Assembly: GCA_963704515.1 (NCBI GenBank)
Contig: OY969913.1
Location: 2,356,001 to 2,420,000, forward strand
Direction: 5' to 3'
From: VRUE01 sp963704515
Lineage (GTDB): Bacteria > Actinomycetota > Thermoleophilia > Solirubrobacterales > 70-9
DNA: 64,000 nt
Of this stretch, positions 7,852 through 16,890 are shown piece after piece. Every line of letters starts with the position of its first letter. The first letter of the stretch is position 1. Position numbers and translations under genes: made by a program. A model generated the notes under the pieces. The model had not been told where the DNA came from, did not search any database, and saw only the letters and a list, made by a program, of their open reading frames with translations.

Positions 7852-9150
7852 GTGCCGCTCGCGACCGCCGCCGGGATCGACACCGGCGACACCGCCTGGA
7901 TGCTGGTCGCCACCGCCCTGGTGCTGATGATGACCCCGGCGCTCGGCCTCTTCTACGCCGGCCTGGTGCGCTCGAAGAACACGCTCAACACCTTCATGAT
8001 GTGCGTCGCCGCGATCGCCGTGGCGATGGTCACCTGGGCGCTGGTCGGCTACTCGCTCGCCTTCGACGGCAGCGGCTCGCTGATCGGCGGCCTCGGCTAC
8101 GCCGGCCTGCACGGCGTCGACTTCGCCCCGCGCGAAGGCACCCACATCCCCCAGCTCGTCTTCATGGCCTTCCAGGCGACCTTCTGCATCATCACCACGG
8201 CGCTCGTCTCCGGCGCGGTGGTCGAGCGGATGCGCTTCGGCCCCTTCCTCGTCTTCGCCGCGCTCTGGTCGGTGCTGGTCTACGCGGTGCTCGCCCACTG
8301 GGGCTTCGGCGGTGGCTGGCTGGCGGCCAACGGCACGCTCGACTTCGCGGGCGGCGTCCCGGTCGAGATGGCCTCCGGCTTCTCTGCCCTGGCCGCAGCG
8401 CTGGTCGTCGGCACGCGCAAGGACTACGGCCGCCAGGCGCTGCTGCCCCACAACGCGATGTACGTGCTGCTCGGCGCCGGCCTGCTCTGGTTCGGCTGGT
8501 TCGGCTTCAACGGCGGCAGTGGCTTCTCGACCGGCAACCCGAGCGTGCTCGCCTTCACCAACACGCTGCTCACCCCGGCCTGCTCGCTGGTCACCTGGTT
8601 CGTGCTCGACCTGATCCGCGGCCGCAAGGTCACCGCGATCGGCGCGGCGACGGCGATCGTCGTCGGCTGCGTGCTGATCACCCCGGCCGGCGGCTACGTC
8701 AGCCCCGGCTGGGCGATGGCGCTCGGCTTCCTCGGCGCCCTACCCTGCTACGCGATGATCGTCTGGCGACCGCGCACCCGGGTCGACGAGACGCTCGACG
8801 TGCTCGCCGCGCACGGGGTCGCAGGCTTCACCGGCATCCTCTTCATCGGCTTCGCGGCGCAGGCGAGCTGGAACGGCGTCTCCGACGGTCTCCTCTACGG
8901 CAACGCGGCGCAACTCAGCGACCAGGCGCTGGCGGCGCTTGCCGGCCCGGCCTACGCCTTCGCGATGACCTTCGTCCTGCTCAAGCTGCTCGGCGCCCTG
9001 ATGCCGCTGCGCGCTTCCGGACACGAGGAGGCGGTCGGCATGGACGTCGTCCAGCACGGCGAGGAGGCCTACGTGACCGGCGAGGGCGCCGTTCTCGTCA
9101 TGCCCGCCGACGGCGAGGAGCTCGCCGTCGCGGTCGCCGACCCGGCCTGA
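7852..9150 (+). CDS. amt: Ammonium transporter (Amt/Mep/Rh family)
   Basis: 432 residues, about eleven membrane spans, start GTG 4 bp after the PII gene. Typical segments: FYAGLVRSKNTLN, VVERMRFGPF, LWFGWFGFNGGSGF and DETLDVLAAHGVAGFTG. Of the twin pore histidines the second is present (H321), but the first, expected after DFAGG, is replaced by glutamate (E172 in GGVPVEMASG). A similar His-to-Glu change is known in fungal Mep1/Mep3-type transporters. Ammonium uptake or sensing under PII control is the expected role; altered selectivity or rate is inferred. Confidence 0.92.
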   Translation: MPLATAAGIDTGDTAWMLVATALVLMMTPALGLFYAGLVRSKNTLNTFMMCVAAIAVAMVTWALVGYSLAFDGSGSLIGGLGYAGLHGVDFAPREGTHIPQLVFMAFQATFCIITTALVSGAVVERMRFGPFLVFAALWSVLVYAVLAHWGFGGGWLAANGTLDFAGGVPVEMASGFSALAAALVVGTRKDYGRQALLPHNAMYVLLGAGLLWFGWFGFNGGSGFSTGNPSVLAFTNTLLTPACSLVTWFVLDLIRGRKVTAIGAATAIVVGCVLITPAGGYVSPGWAMALGFLGALPCYAMIVWRPRTRVDETLDVLAAHGVAGFTGILFIGFAAQASWNGVSDGLLYGNAAQLSDQALAALAGPAYAFAMTFVLLKLLGALMPLRASGHEEAVGMDVVQHGEEAYVTGEGAVLVMPADGEELAVAVADPA

Positions 9151-9154
9151 CGGC

Positions 9155-9637
9155 TCAGGCGGTCGGTTGGAGCTCGCCGCGGCGGTCGAAGCTGCCCGTG
9201 CGCAGGCGGGCGGGCCACATCGCCAGGCTGGCGAGCAGGCCGATCGCCGTCAGCGGCACGGCGATGTAGGCGCCGGCCTCGAGCGTGTAGTCGTCGCCGA
9301 GGCCGGCGAGGTGGCTGACCAGGGCAACGAGGCCGATCGCCCAGAGGGCCAAGGCCGCTCCGAGGCGCGCCCGGTAGTGCTCGGTTTGGGCGACGTGCGG
9401 CGTCCGGTGGCGGACCAGTGGCAGCAGGACGAGGATCAGGGCCGGGCCGAAGAGGAAGCCGAGCTGAGCCTTGTCGATTCCGCGCGGGCCGTCGGCGAGG
9501 TCGAAGAGGGCCGAGCTCTTGCCCCAGGTGAAGATCGCCCCGATCACGCCGATCAAGAGGCCGGCGGCGCAGATCTGGGCGACGATGCTGGCGAGGTAGA
9601 CCCGTCGGGTCGCCAGGTAGACCTCGCTGGTCTTCAT
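9155..9637 (-). CDS. Small four-TM membrane protein, unknown function
   Basis: 160 residues with four hydrophobic segments: IVAQICAAGLLIGVIGAIF, FLFGPALILVLLPLV, AALALWAIGLVALVSHLAG and YIAVPLTAIGLLASLAM. No recognised domain. It sits 1 bp after the stop of the upstream GMC oxidoreductase on the same strand, so the two are probably one transcription unit; it converges on amt. Confidence 0.6.
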   Translation of the reverse strand: MKTSEVYLATRRVYLASIVAQICAAGLLIGVIGAIFTWGKSSALFDLADGPRGIDKAQLGFLFGPALILVLLPLVRHRTPHVAQTEHYRARLGAALALWAIGLVALVSHLAGLGDDYTLEAGAYIAVPLTAIGLLASLAMWPARLRTGSFDRRGELQPTA

Positions 9638-9638
9638 C

Positions 9639-11213
9639 TCAGACCTGGGCGGCCGCCTCGGCGGCCACCGCCCTCCCGTGGCGGATCAGGTCGGCGGCGC
9701 GCTCGGCGATCGCGATCGTCGGCGCGTTGGTGTTGCCGCGCGGCACGGTCGGCATCACCGAGGCGTCGACGACGCGCAGCGCCTCGAGGCCCTCGACCCG
9801 CAGCTCGGCGTCGACCACCGAGCCGATCGCGCAGGTGCCGACCGGGTGGTAGACCTCGTAGGTGGTCCGTTCGATGTGCGCGCGCAGGGCGTCGTCGGAC
9901 TCGTCGGCCGGGGCCGTGAACGGCTCCGCCGCGTAGGGGGCGAACGAGGGCTGGGCGCAGATCTCGGCCGCCAGCCGCACCGCGTCCGTCATCCGCGCCA
10001 TGTCGGCCTCCTCGGCGTAGAAGGCGTTGCGGACGACCGGCTTCGCGGTGGGGTCGTTGGAGGCGAGCCGCACCGAGCCGCGGCTCTCCGCGGTCAGCAG
10101 GCAGGGCGAAACCCAGACCCCGTGCCCCTGCGGGTCGCCCATCCCCTCTTCGACGATATGGATCGCGGCGACGTGGAACTGGACGTCGGGCGCCTCGGCG
10201 CCGGCGCCGACCCGGGCGAAGCCGCCCGCTTCGGCCAGGTTGGAGGCGAAGGGGCCCGTCTGCGAGGCGGCGAACTCCTCCATGGCCGCCGGCTCCAGCG
10301 CATCGAGCAGGCTGCCCGGCTCCGTCGTGGTGGAGACCGTGTAGGTGGCCGGGTGGTCGCCGAGGTTCTCGCCCACGGCCGGCTGGTCGAGCAGCACCTC
10401 GATTTCGCGCATCGCCAGGTGCTCGGCCGGGCCGACCCCGGAGAGCATCAGCAACTGCGGCGAGTTGTAGGCGCCGCCGCAGAGGATCGTCTCGCGCTCG
10501 GCGCGCAGCTCCTGCGCCTGGCCCAGCTGGGTCGCCTCGACCCCGACCGCGCGCTTGCCCTCGAACAGCACCCGGTTGACGTGCATGTAGGGCATCACGG
10601 TCAGGTTGGGGCGCTCGCTCGCCGGGTGCAGGTAGGCGACGGCGGCGCTCGCTCGCATGCCGCCGCGCTGGGTCACCTGGTACATGCCGACCCCGTCCTG
10701 CTCGGCGCCGTTGAAGTCATCGTTGCGGGCCAGCCCGGCCTCGACCCCGCCCTCGACGAAGGCCGGCGTGACGCGGTTGCCGGAGCGCTGGTCGGATACC
10801 GGCAGCGGGCCGCCGACCGCGTGCCACTCCGAAGCGCCGCGCTCGTTGTCCTCGGCCCGCAGGAAGTAGGGGAAGAGGTCGTCCCAGGCCCAGCCCTCGA
10901 CTCCCCACTCGTCGTAGTCGCGCCGGTTGCCGCGGATGTAGACCATCGCGTTGACCGAGGAGGAACCGCCCAGCACCTTGCCGCGCGGCAGCGATACGCG
11001 CCGCCCTCCGCAGCCCGGCTCGGGCGCGCTTGCGTAGTCCCAGTCGACCTCGGTGCGGGCCAGCGAGAGGTAGCCGAGCGGCACGTGGATGTTCTGGTTC
11101 GAGTCCGGCGGCCCGGCCTCGAGCAGCAGGACGCTGACATCGGGGTCCTCGGAGAGCCGCGCCGCCAGCACGCAGCCGGCGGAGCCCGCACCGACGATCA
11201 CGTAGTCGTACAT
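9639..11213 (-). CDS. GMC-family FAD oxidoreductase (choline-dehydrogenase-like)
   Basis: 524-residue flavoprotein that oxidises an alcohol substrate. The Rossmann FAD motif GAGSAG is at residues 8-13, followed by LLLEAG, the GMC signature RGKVLGGSSSVNAMVYIRG (about residues 77-95), a second GMC signature around CGGAYNSPQLLMLSGVGP, and the C-terminal catalytic region with the His in YHPVGTCAIGS and NTNAPTIAIAERAADLI. Length and order fit choline and alcohol dehydrogenases of this family; substrate cannot be told from sequence. No betaine-pathway genes lie nearby. Confidence 0.9.
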   Translation of the reverse strand: MYDYVIVGAGSAGCVLAARLSEDPDVSVLLLEAGPPDSNQNIHVPLGYLSLARTEVDWDYASAPEPGCGGRRVSLPRGKVLGGSSSVNAMVYIRGNRRDYDEWGVEGWAWDDLFPYFLRAEDNERGASEWHAVGGPLPVSDQRSGNRVTPAFVEGGVEAGLARNDDFNGAEQDGVGMYQVTQRGGMRASAAVAYLHPASERPNLTVMPYMHVNRVLFEGKRAVGVEATQLGQAQELRAERETILCGGAYNSPQLLMLSGVGPAEHLAMREIEVLLDQPAVGENLGDHPATYTVSTTTEPGSLLDALEPAAMEEFAASQTGPFASNLAEAGGFARVGAGAEAPDVQFHVAAIHIVEEGMGDPQGHGVWVSPCLLTAESRGSVRLASNDPTAKPVVRNAFYAEEADMARMTDAVRLAAEICAQPSFAPYAAEPFTAPADESDDALRAHIERTTYEVYHPVGTCAIGSVVDAELRVEGLEALRVVDASVMPTVPRGNTNAPTIAIAERAADLIRHGRAVAAEAAAQV

Positions 11214-11254
11214 CTCGCTCCTTCCGTCGCCCGTGAACCCGTGAGTGAGTGTAG

Positions 11255-11286
11255 GGCGCGGCGGGCCTCGGTGGGCCCGCCGCGCC
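11255..11286 (-). terminator. Perfect GC-rich hairpin after the large exported-protein gene
   Basis: Arms GGCGCGGCGGGCC (11255-11267) and GGCCCGCCGCGCC (11274-11286) pair over 13 bp around a 6-nt loop. It begins 7 bp after the stop at 11293 on the minus strand and separates that gene from the GMC gene. No T-run follows. Confidence 0.7.
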
Positions 11287-11292
11287 TCACGC

Positions 11293-14200
11293 CTACTTCT
11301 TGTGGTGCTTGCCGCAGGCCGGCACGTTCAGCTTCAGGTGCTTGTTGAGCACCTTCTTGCCGTTCTGTCCCTTGAGGTTCATATAGGAGGACAGGCGCTT
11401 CTTGCCCTTGCAGAGGTTCCTGGAGTTGACCAGGAGCCCCTTCTTCTTGCCACCTTCCATACGCAGGATGAACTTGCTCACCGGCACGTCGGGCGCGCTG
11501 GAGAACACGGTCTTGATCCCGCCGTGCGGCGAGGTGATCACGCCGCGCAGGTGGATGTTCACCTGGCCGCGCAGGTTGGCGAGCAGGTCTGGCAATTCAT
11601 GGTCTGAGGAGACCAGGTACACCGGCCCCTTCAGCTTGCCTTCGAGCGCCGGGCTGCGCGCTTCCGCGTGTCCGTAGATCGAGGCCTTCGGGCAGGTCTC
11701 GGAGGCCAGCTGCGGCCTCGTGCACACCGTCCTGATGTTGCCCTGGTCGAGGAACAGCGCGTGCGGCAGGACCAGCGCGCTACGCGCCAGGTTGGCGTCG
11801 CCCTTGCGGGCTTCGAGGATCGCCCGCAGCTTCGGGTGCTTGGCCCGCTGCGTCACGCCCTTGCCGCCCGAGAGCTTGGTGAACAGCTTCGGCTTGAAGC
11901 CGAGCTTGTTGCATCCGGTCGCCTGGTAGGGCGCCGAGACCGCGTAGCTGCTCCAGGCGGAGGAGCTCGCCGGGTTGGCTCCGCCCCCGTTAATCGTGCC
12001 CGCCGTCGCCTGGGCGGCGCAGTTCGTCGGATTGAGCATGAACTTCGTCCGGTCGACGTTGACGTCGATCGAGCGGATGTCCAGCTTCGCCCCGCCGAAC
12101 ACGTCGGGGATTTCGTCGGAGACCGCGTTGACCTGGGCGGTTTCCGGGTTGATGTTGAGCGCCACCCGGACGACCACGGTGCCGAGGTCGAACGGACCCG
12201 AGACGGCCGGGGTAATCGTCGCGATCGAGAGCGGCGCCCCCTTATATGGACCGGCGAGGTAGGCGCCGCCGTCGAGCGTAACCGCCCGGTCGCCGGTGCC
12301 GCTCGTCGTCGAGGCGCTGCCGATCTTGCTCGCATCCGAGCAGCTCGGCGAGGCGATCTGCGCTTTCCCGCTGCTCTGCGCCGCGGCGTCGAGCGCCGAG
12401 GACGAGCAGTAGGGGATGCCGGTGAGGTTGCCGATCAGCCCCTTGGGGAGCGTCACGTTGACCGCCTTCAACTCCTGTTCGCCGTCCGCGCGCCCGACGT
12501 GGACGCGGAACGGGCTGTAGGCGCCGGCCTTTGTGTTGTCGGACTTCGCGGTGTAGCCGGGCGCGAACCTACGCGCCGCCAGCGTCGTCGGGCAGCTGCC
12601 GCCCTGTGGATCGCTGGAGAGCGTGAACGCCGAGCTGACCGCCGTCTGCGTTCCCGGACGCGCCCACGGTTCCATCTGGCCCGTGGTCTCGGCCGAGGAG
12701 CAGGTCGGCGGGCTGGTCAGCACCAGATGCGGCCCGTCGAAGCGCAGGACCACCGTATTGAACGGCACCTGCGGCAGGCCGTTGGGCAGTTTGCCCGCCA
12801 GCGGTCCGACCTCCTGTTCGTCGAACGTCGCGGTCAGCTGCCCGGTGACCGGGTTGGCGGCGGTATGGCCCACCAGGCGAACGTCGATCCCCTGGCTCTG
12901 ATCCTTGGCTTCGACGAGGATCCGGAACTCTTCACCCGACGTTGGGTCCGAGCTCTTCTGTTCGCCGACGTAGATGTCGCCTTTCAGCGGGGCGGACAGC
13001 GGCGGCGAGGTGATTTCCACCGAGCCGACCTTTGACTCGGCCGGGCATTCGTTGTCGTATGCCCGCACGCCCTTCTTGAACTGGGCGTCCGTACAGGCCT
13101 GCAGCCCGTTCGAGCCGGAGGGGTTGATCCCCATCCCGTTCGGCAGCGTGATGACCGCCTTGCGGAGGTGGGACTGCGCCCGTTCGTTGCCGCCTTTGCT
13201 CGGTTCTTCGAACGGCACGTTCGTGGTCACCGTGGCAGGGGACGGTGAGTCGATCTGCGCCGTACCCGGGCTCACGTGGACCGTCACATCGAACGGAACT
13301 TCTCCACAGCCTTTCTGCTGGTAGAGGTTGCCTTCGGAGTCTTCGACCCTGGCCTCAAGCGGCGTTGAGCCGCTGGGGAATTCAGCGTTCGGTTCCCCGT
13401 AGGACTCGGCACGGAACCAGGTCGAATAGAGCGTCGACCAGTCGTTCGGGTCGAAGCAGGTGGTCGGGTTGCTGATAAAGGTGCCGTTGCCGCCCGAGGC
13501 TTCGATATTGCCGGCTTCCTGGCCGAAGTTGACCTGACGGTTCTTCAGCGTGGAGAAGGGCACCGAGGGAGCCGGCTCTTCGATCGTAAAGGCCTCGTGG
13601 AAGTCGCTTTCCCAGGCGACGTCCGTTTTCAGGAAGATCAGCTCTTTGCCGGCGACGACGAAGCCGAGCAGGGCCGGTTCGCCGGCGTTCGGCTCGAGGT
13701 TGTAGATCGAAACTTCGGTTCCCTTTTCGGGGTCGGGCGGGATTTCGAACCCGACCGGCAGGAAGGTCCCTTCCGGAAACGGCGGCGAAGGCGCCGGCAC
13801 CGCGTTGGGAGTGTTGACGACCAGCGTCACGTAGTCGGTGCCGACCCTGGTGCTTTTCGGGCACTGGGGCACGTGCACTTCTTTGCCTTCGATTTCGGTG
13901 GTGAATTCGAAGAGCGCGAGCGGGCAGCGAGGCGTCGCCTGCGGATTGACCGTCAGGCCTGGTGGCAGGTCGACGCGAAGGGTCTTGATCGTGCGGTCGA
14001 CGCGCGGTTCGACGATCGGCTTGAGGATCCCCAGGCCTTCGACCGGCACTTCGTTGTGTTGGATGATGTACTGGGTGAAGCCGATCGGTGGATGGCCCCC
14101 GGCTTCGAGGAAGAAATTCGCTTCGCCTGTCGGTTCTCCTGGCGAGCATTGGGGGGTTTCGGTCGTGCAGGTCGCTGCCTGCCAGCCGTCGGTGGATAGC

Positions 14201-14310
14201 GGTGGCTGGTTCTGTTTTTCGACGATGTTCCCGGTGTCGGCCTGCGCGACCGGCACCACCGCTGCAAGCCACAGGGCAACCGCCATGAAAGCGATCAAGC
14301 GCCTAGTCAT
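11293..14310 (-). CDS. Very large exported protein, unknown function
   Basis: 1,005 residues when started at the ATG at 14310, which has an ideal GGAGGAG ribosome site; an ATG seven codons upstream lacks one. A signal peptide (IAFMAVALWLAAVVPVAQA) is followed by a long, Pro/Gly/Thr-rich beta-type sequence with recurring phrases such as LRVDLPPGLTVNPQATPRCP, VITLPNGMGINPSGSNGLQAC, VNVTLPKGLIGNLTGIPYC and paired cysteines; the tail is Lys-rich. Repeated 'LP.G(L/M).(G/V)NP' units suggest several related beta domains. Proteins of this kind are frequent in Solirubrobacterales; no function is known to me. Confidence 0.8.
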   Translation of the reverse strand: MTRRLIAFMAVALWLAAVVPVAQADTGNIVEKQNQPPLSTDGWQAATCTTETPQCSPGEPTGEANFFLEAGGHPPIGFTQYIIQHNEVPVEGLGILKPIVEPRVDRTIKTLRVDLPPGLTVNPQATPRCPLALFEFTTEIEGKEVHVPQCPKSTRVGTDYVTLVVNTPNAVPAPSPPFPEGTFLPVGFEIPPDPEKGTEVSIYNLEPNAGEPALLGFVVAGKELIFLKTDVAWESDFHEAFTIEEPAPSVPFSTLKNRQVNFGQEAGNIEASGGNGTFISNPTTCFDPNDWSTLYSTWFRAESYGEPNAEFPSGSTPLEARVEDSEGNLYQQKGCGEVPFDVTVHVSPGTAQIDSPSPATVTTNVPFEEPSKGGNERAQSHLRKAVITLPNGMGINPSGSNGLQACTDAQFKKGVRAYDNECPAESKVGSVEITSPPLSAPLKGDIYVGEQKSSDPTSGEEFRILVEAKDQSQGIDVRLVGHTAANPVTGQLTATFDEQEVGPLAGKLPNGLPQVPFNTVVLRFDGPHLVLTSPPTCSSAETTGQMEPWARPGTQTAVSSAFTLSSDPQGGSCPTTLAARRFAPGYTAKSDNTKAGAYSPFRVHVGRADGEQELKAVNVTLPKGLIGNLTGIPYCSSSALDAAAQSSGKAQIASPSCSDASKIGSASTTSGTGDRAVTLDGGAYLAGPYKGAPLSIATITPAVSGPFDLGTVVVRVALNINPETAQVNAVSDEIPDVFGGAKLDIRSIDVNVDRTKFMLNPTNCAAQATAGTINGGGANPASSSAWSSYAVSAPYQATGCNKLGFKPKLFTKLSGGKGVTQRAKHPKLRAILEARKGDANLARSALVLPHALFLDQGNIRTVCTRPQLASETCPKASIYGHAEARSPALEGKLKGPVYLVSSDHELPDLLANLRGQVNIHLRGVITSPHGGIKTVFSSAPDVPVSKFILRMEGGKKKGLLVNSRNLCKGKKRLSSYMNLKGQNGKKVLNKHLKLNVPACGKHHKK

Positions 14311-14570
14311 TCGTCTCCTCCAATGTCGCATTGACGTTCAACTGCGTCCCCGCGTATGGCGCTCCCTCTCCCGCGTGTACAAATGTACATGCCCTTACCC
14401 GCCTGCCGAAACAGGGAAAACCCGCAGGTTTGGAGAGTTGCGCTACGGATCGGGATCGGTAAGCAAAAATGCGCTTTGAAAAGCCAACTAACCGCGAACA
14501 TTTGGCTCTGGGGCTGACCTTTCGCGAAGAACGAAGACCTACCTGCAGATTGCTCAATAGCATTGCCTCC

Positions 14571-15152
14571 ATGCCGGCCCGCGAGATCGACCCGTTTTCC
14601 GAGCTGGGCGAGTGGATCGAGGAGGCGCGTCGCGCCGACGTTCCGCAGCCCGGCTCGGCGGCGCTCGTCACGGTCGGCCCCAACGGCCCCTCGGCGCGCA
14701 CGATCACCGTCAAGCGCCTCGAGCCCGACGGCCTCCTCTTCACCACGGCACTCTGGACCCGCAAGGCGCAGGAGATGCGCGCCGACCCGCGCGTCGCCCT
14801 GCTCTTCCACTGGCCGGCCCTCGGCCGCCAGGCCCACCTGACCGGCAAAGCCGTGCGCGCCGACCGCGCCCTCGACGAGGAGCTCTGGGGCGAGCGCCCG
14901 CTGGCCCACCGGCTGCAGGCCGTCGTCTCCCGCCAGGGCGAGACGATCGAGGACCTCGACCCCCTGCACGACCGCCTCGCCCACCTCACCGAGGTCCAGG
15001 AGACCCCACCCCCCTGCCCCGAAGACTGGGGCGCGATCCGCATCCGCCCCGACACGATCGAGCTGTGGCGCGAATCCCCCAACCGCATCCACGAACGCCG
15101 CCTCTTCAAACGAGACAGCGAGACGTGGCGGGTCAGCCTGCTCTCGCCATAG
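14571..15152 (+). CDS. pdxH: Pyridoxamine 5'-phosphate oxidase family protein (PdxH-like)
   Basis: 193-residue FMN-binding split-barrel protein; PdxH oxidises PNP or PMP to PLP. Family features in order: DPFSELGEWIEEARRADVPQ, the FMN-binding stretch SARTITVKRLEPDGLLFTT, ALLFHWPALGRQAHLTG, and the C-terminal IELWRESPNRIHERRLFKR followed by WRVSLLSP, which matches the PdxH dimerisation domain. The start at 14571 gives the family N-terminus; an in-frame ATG at 14469 would add 34 unlikely residues. The WxxxPxRxHxR tail favours true PdxH over looser relatives. Confidence 0.85.
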   Translation: MPAREIDPFSELGEWIEEARRADVPQPGSAALVTVGPNGPSARTITVKRLEPDGLLFTTALWTRKAQEMRADPRVALLFHWPALGRQAHLTGKAVRADRALDEELWGERPLAHRLQAVVSRQGETIEDLDPLHDRLAHLTEVQETPPPCPEDWGAIRIRPDTIELWRESPNRIHERRLFKRDSETWRVSLLSP

Positions 15153-15275
15153 GCCGACGGAAAGCTCGGGCACAGAGGAATCCGGTTGCAAGCCAAGGGC
15201 AAACTCAGCTAGTCTTTACCGGACTTGTGACTTTTACTATGGCGCTACCGGCCGCCAGCACCGACGATCCCCGCC

Positions 15276-15473
15276 GTGTGTGGCGACCTTGGCAGGAACC
15301 TTCGACGCGTGCGCGAAGCGCAGGGCTTGACCCAGGAGGAAGTCGCCGAGCGCAGTGGCGTCCATGCGACCGAGGTGAGCCGCATCGAGGGCGGCAAGCG
15401 GGATCCGCGAATCTCCACCGTCGAGCGCCTCGCAAAAGCGCTCGAAGTCCAGGTCGGCGAGCTCCTGCGCTGA
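15276..15473 (+). CDS. XRE-family HTH regulator
   Basis: 65-residue single-domain DNA-binding protein. The helix-turn-helix reads LTQEEVAERSGVHATEVSRI followed by EGGKRDPRISTVERLAKAL, a textbook Cro/C1-type domain filling the whole protein. Target unknown. Confidence 0.82.
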   Translation: MCGDLGRNLRRVREAQGLTQEEVAERSGVHATEVSRIEGGKRDPRISTVERLAKALEVQVGELLR

Positions 15474-15528
15474 AGCACGCGGGCCGACCACGCTGCCGAA
15501 TAGAAGCCGACCCGCCCACTCAAGACCC

Positions 15529-15588
15529 CTAAGCGTGCTTGAAGATCTGCACGCTTGGATGCATCGACCCGACCTTGCGGATGGTCAT
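15529..15588 (-). CDS. Candidate 19-residue peptide gene
   Basis: An ATG at 15588 opens MTIRKVGSMHPSVQIFKHA and stops at 15529. It is preceded by an unusually good ribosome site (GGGAGGTGA, 6 nt before the ATG) and, further upstream, by a strong hairpin (15601-15640). The strong translation signal is the main support; no family is recognised. It is divergent from the winged-helix regulator at 15763. Confidence 0.35.
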   Translation of the reverse strand: MTIRKVGSMHPSVQIFKHA

Positions 15589-15600
15589 CCCGCTCACCTC

Positions 15601-15640
15601 CCTTCCCGTGTCGTCACCCGGCGGCGCCGGGACGGGAAGG
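15601..15640. other. Hairpin upstream of the 19-residue ORF
   Basis: Arms CCTTCCCGT (15601-15609) and ACGGGAAGG (15632-15640) enclose a second stem CCCGGC/GCCGGG. On the minus strand it ends right at the ribosome site of the short ORF, so it could mask or expose that site, or act as a terminator. Confidence 0.45.
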
Positions 15641-15762
15641 TCGATGGTAGGGATTTCCCTAGTATCCGCTAATCCCCTAGCGACAGACTAGGCACGTCTT
15701 GCGGTATCCCCTATATTCCGCACCTCCCGACTATCCAAATTCAACTGATCGGAGGTATCTCC

Positions 15763-16398
15763 ATGCCCGCAACTAAGGCACCGGAGAAGACGCGCAGTCT
15801 GGAGGAGGCCGTATCGTTCGCCGTTGGGCACCGGATAAGGATCGAAATCCTTGGGATCCTCAACGAAGGCTCGCGCTGCCCAAGCGAACTCTCGAAGATG
15901 CTGCGTCAGCCGATCACAACCATTGGCTACCACATTCGAGAGCTGGTCAACTCGGGACGAATCGAACTAGCCCGAATCGAGAAGGTGCGAAATGCCGATC
16001 AGCACTTCTACCGGGCCGTGGAGCTGCCTTTCGTAACCGATGCCGAAGCGGAAGCACTTCCGCCAGAGGTTAAACAGGAATATGCGGCGGTCATTCTTCA
16101 AGCGATTCTCGCAGAGAGCCTCGGAGCCCTGTGGGCCGGGAAGATGAAGTCCGATCCTCACGTCCGGCTTATGTGGAGATGGTTCAACCTGGACGCTCAG
16201 GGAGTGAAAGAACTTGTGGACGAGCTGCGTGAATCGTGGGAACGAGTCGTAGAGATTGAGGCCAGTGCCGCGAGCCGGCGGGCGGAATCCGGAGAGGACC
16301 CAATCACGATGATCGTCTCAATGATGGGGTTCGAGAGAGCCCGCCCGGTCGGAACTACGGCGCCAGCCGTGCACAGGGTCAGCTATGAGAAACGGTGA
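15763..16398 (+). CDS. ArsR-like winged-helix transcriptional regulator
   Basis: 211 residues. The N-terminal winged helix (about residues 10-80) reads FAVGHRIRIEILGILNEG, CPSELSKMLRQPITTIGYHI and RELVNSGRIELAR, typical of ArsR-type repressors. The C-terminal 130 residues are helical with no metal-binding cysteines, so metal sensing is unlikely. A TCGGAGGT ribosome site precedes the ATG. GC is lower than the surroundings. The gene at 16587 encodes a second protein with the same fold. Confidence 0.75.
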   Translation: MPATKAPEKTRSLEEAVSFAVGHRIRIEILGILNEGSRCPSELSKMLRQPITTIGYHIRELVNSGRIELARIEKVRNADQHFYRAVELPFVTDAEAEALPPEVKQEYAAVILQAILAESLGALWAGKMKSDPHVRLMWRWFNLDAQGVKELVDELRESWERVVEIEASAASRRAESGEDPITMIVSMMGFERARPVGTTAPAVHRVSYEKR

Positions 16399-16511
16399 CC
16401 ATATGGTAAACCTGTTTCTACTAATTGGTATGGACTCACACGTTCCAATCTGAAACCCTTCACCACTCAAGGACGGGAGCCTGACGTCGTCTGCAAGGGC
16501 AACTGTTCTTG

Positions 16512-16552
16512 ACGCCCCGGGCGGTCTGCCACACACATGCCGTCCGGGGCGT
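16512..16552. terminator. Hairpin between two winged-helix genes
   Basis: Arms ACGCCCCGGGCGG (16512-16524) and CCGTCCGGGGCGT (16540-16552) pair over 13 bp with one G-U. No T-run follows; it may end the upstream gene's transcript or structure the leader of the gene at 16587. Confidence 0.5.
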
Positions 16553-16586
16553 TCCACATCAACGCGGAACCAGGGAGCACGCAGCG

Positions 16587-16859
16587 ATGAGTGAACAGGG
16601 CGGGGGCGAGGCGCTGGACTGGGGCGTTCTCGTTCCCCGCCTCGTCCACCCCACCAAGGTCCTGATCGTCGAATCGATGCACTGGATCGGAGAGCCACTG
16701 TCCTCGTCCGAACTGGTGAAGATCTTCGACAAGCGCTTCAGCATCGCGAACGTCTCCTATCACGTCGGGAAGCTCGCGGAGGTCGGCGTCCTGATGCCAA
16801 TTCGCAAAGAACAGGTACGGGGAGCCTGGAAGACCCGCTACGTCTTCGCCAAGCTCTGA
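16587..16859 (+). CDS. Small winged-helix (ArsR-like) regulator
   Basis: 90 residues comprising one winged-helix domain: HPTKVLIVESMHWIGEPLSS, SSELVKIFDKRFSIANVSYH and VGKLAEVGVLMPIRKEQVRG. The ATG at 16587 is preceded by AGGGAG. Related in fold to the regulator at 15763 but shorter, lacking the helical C-terminal part. Confidence 0.72.
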   Translation: MSEQGGGEALDWGVLVPRLVHPTKVLIVESMHWIGEPLSSSELVKIFDKRFSIANVSYHVGKLAEVGVLMPIRKEQVRGAWKTRYVFAKL

Positions 16860-16890
16860 ACTGCTCGCCGCGACCGCATAAGATCGATGC

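Noticed and set aside
11668..13035. 455-residue plus-strand frame opposite the large exported protein
   Set aside because: Arg/Gly-rich antisense translation of a clear minus-strand gene.
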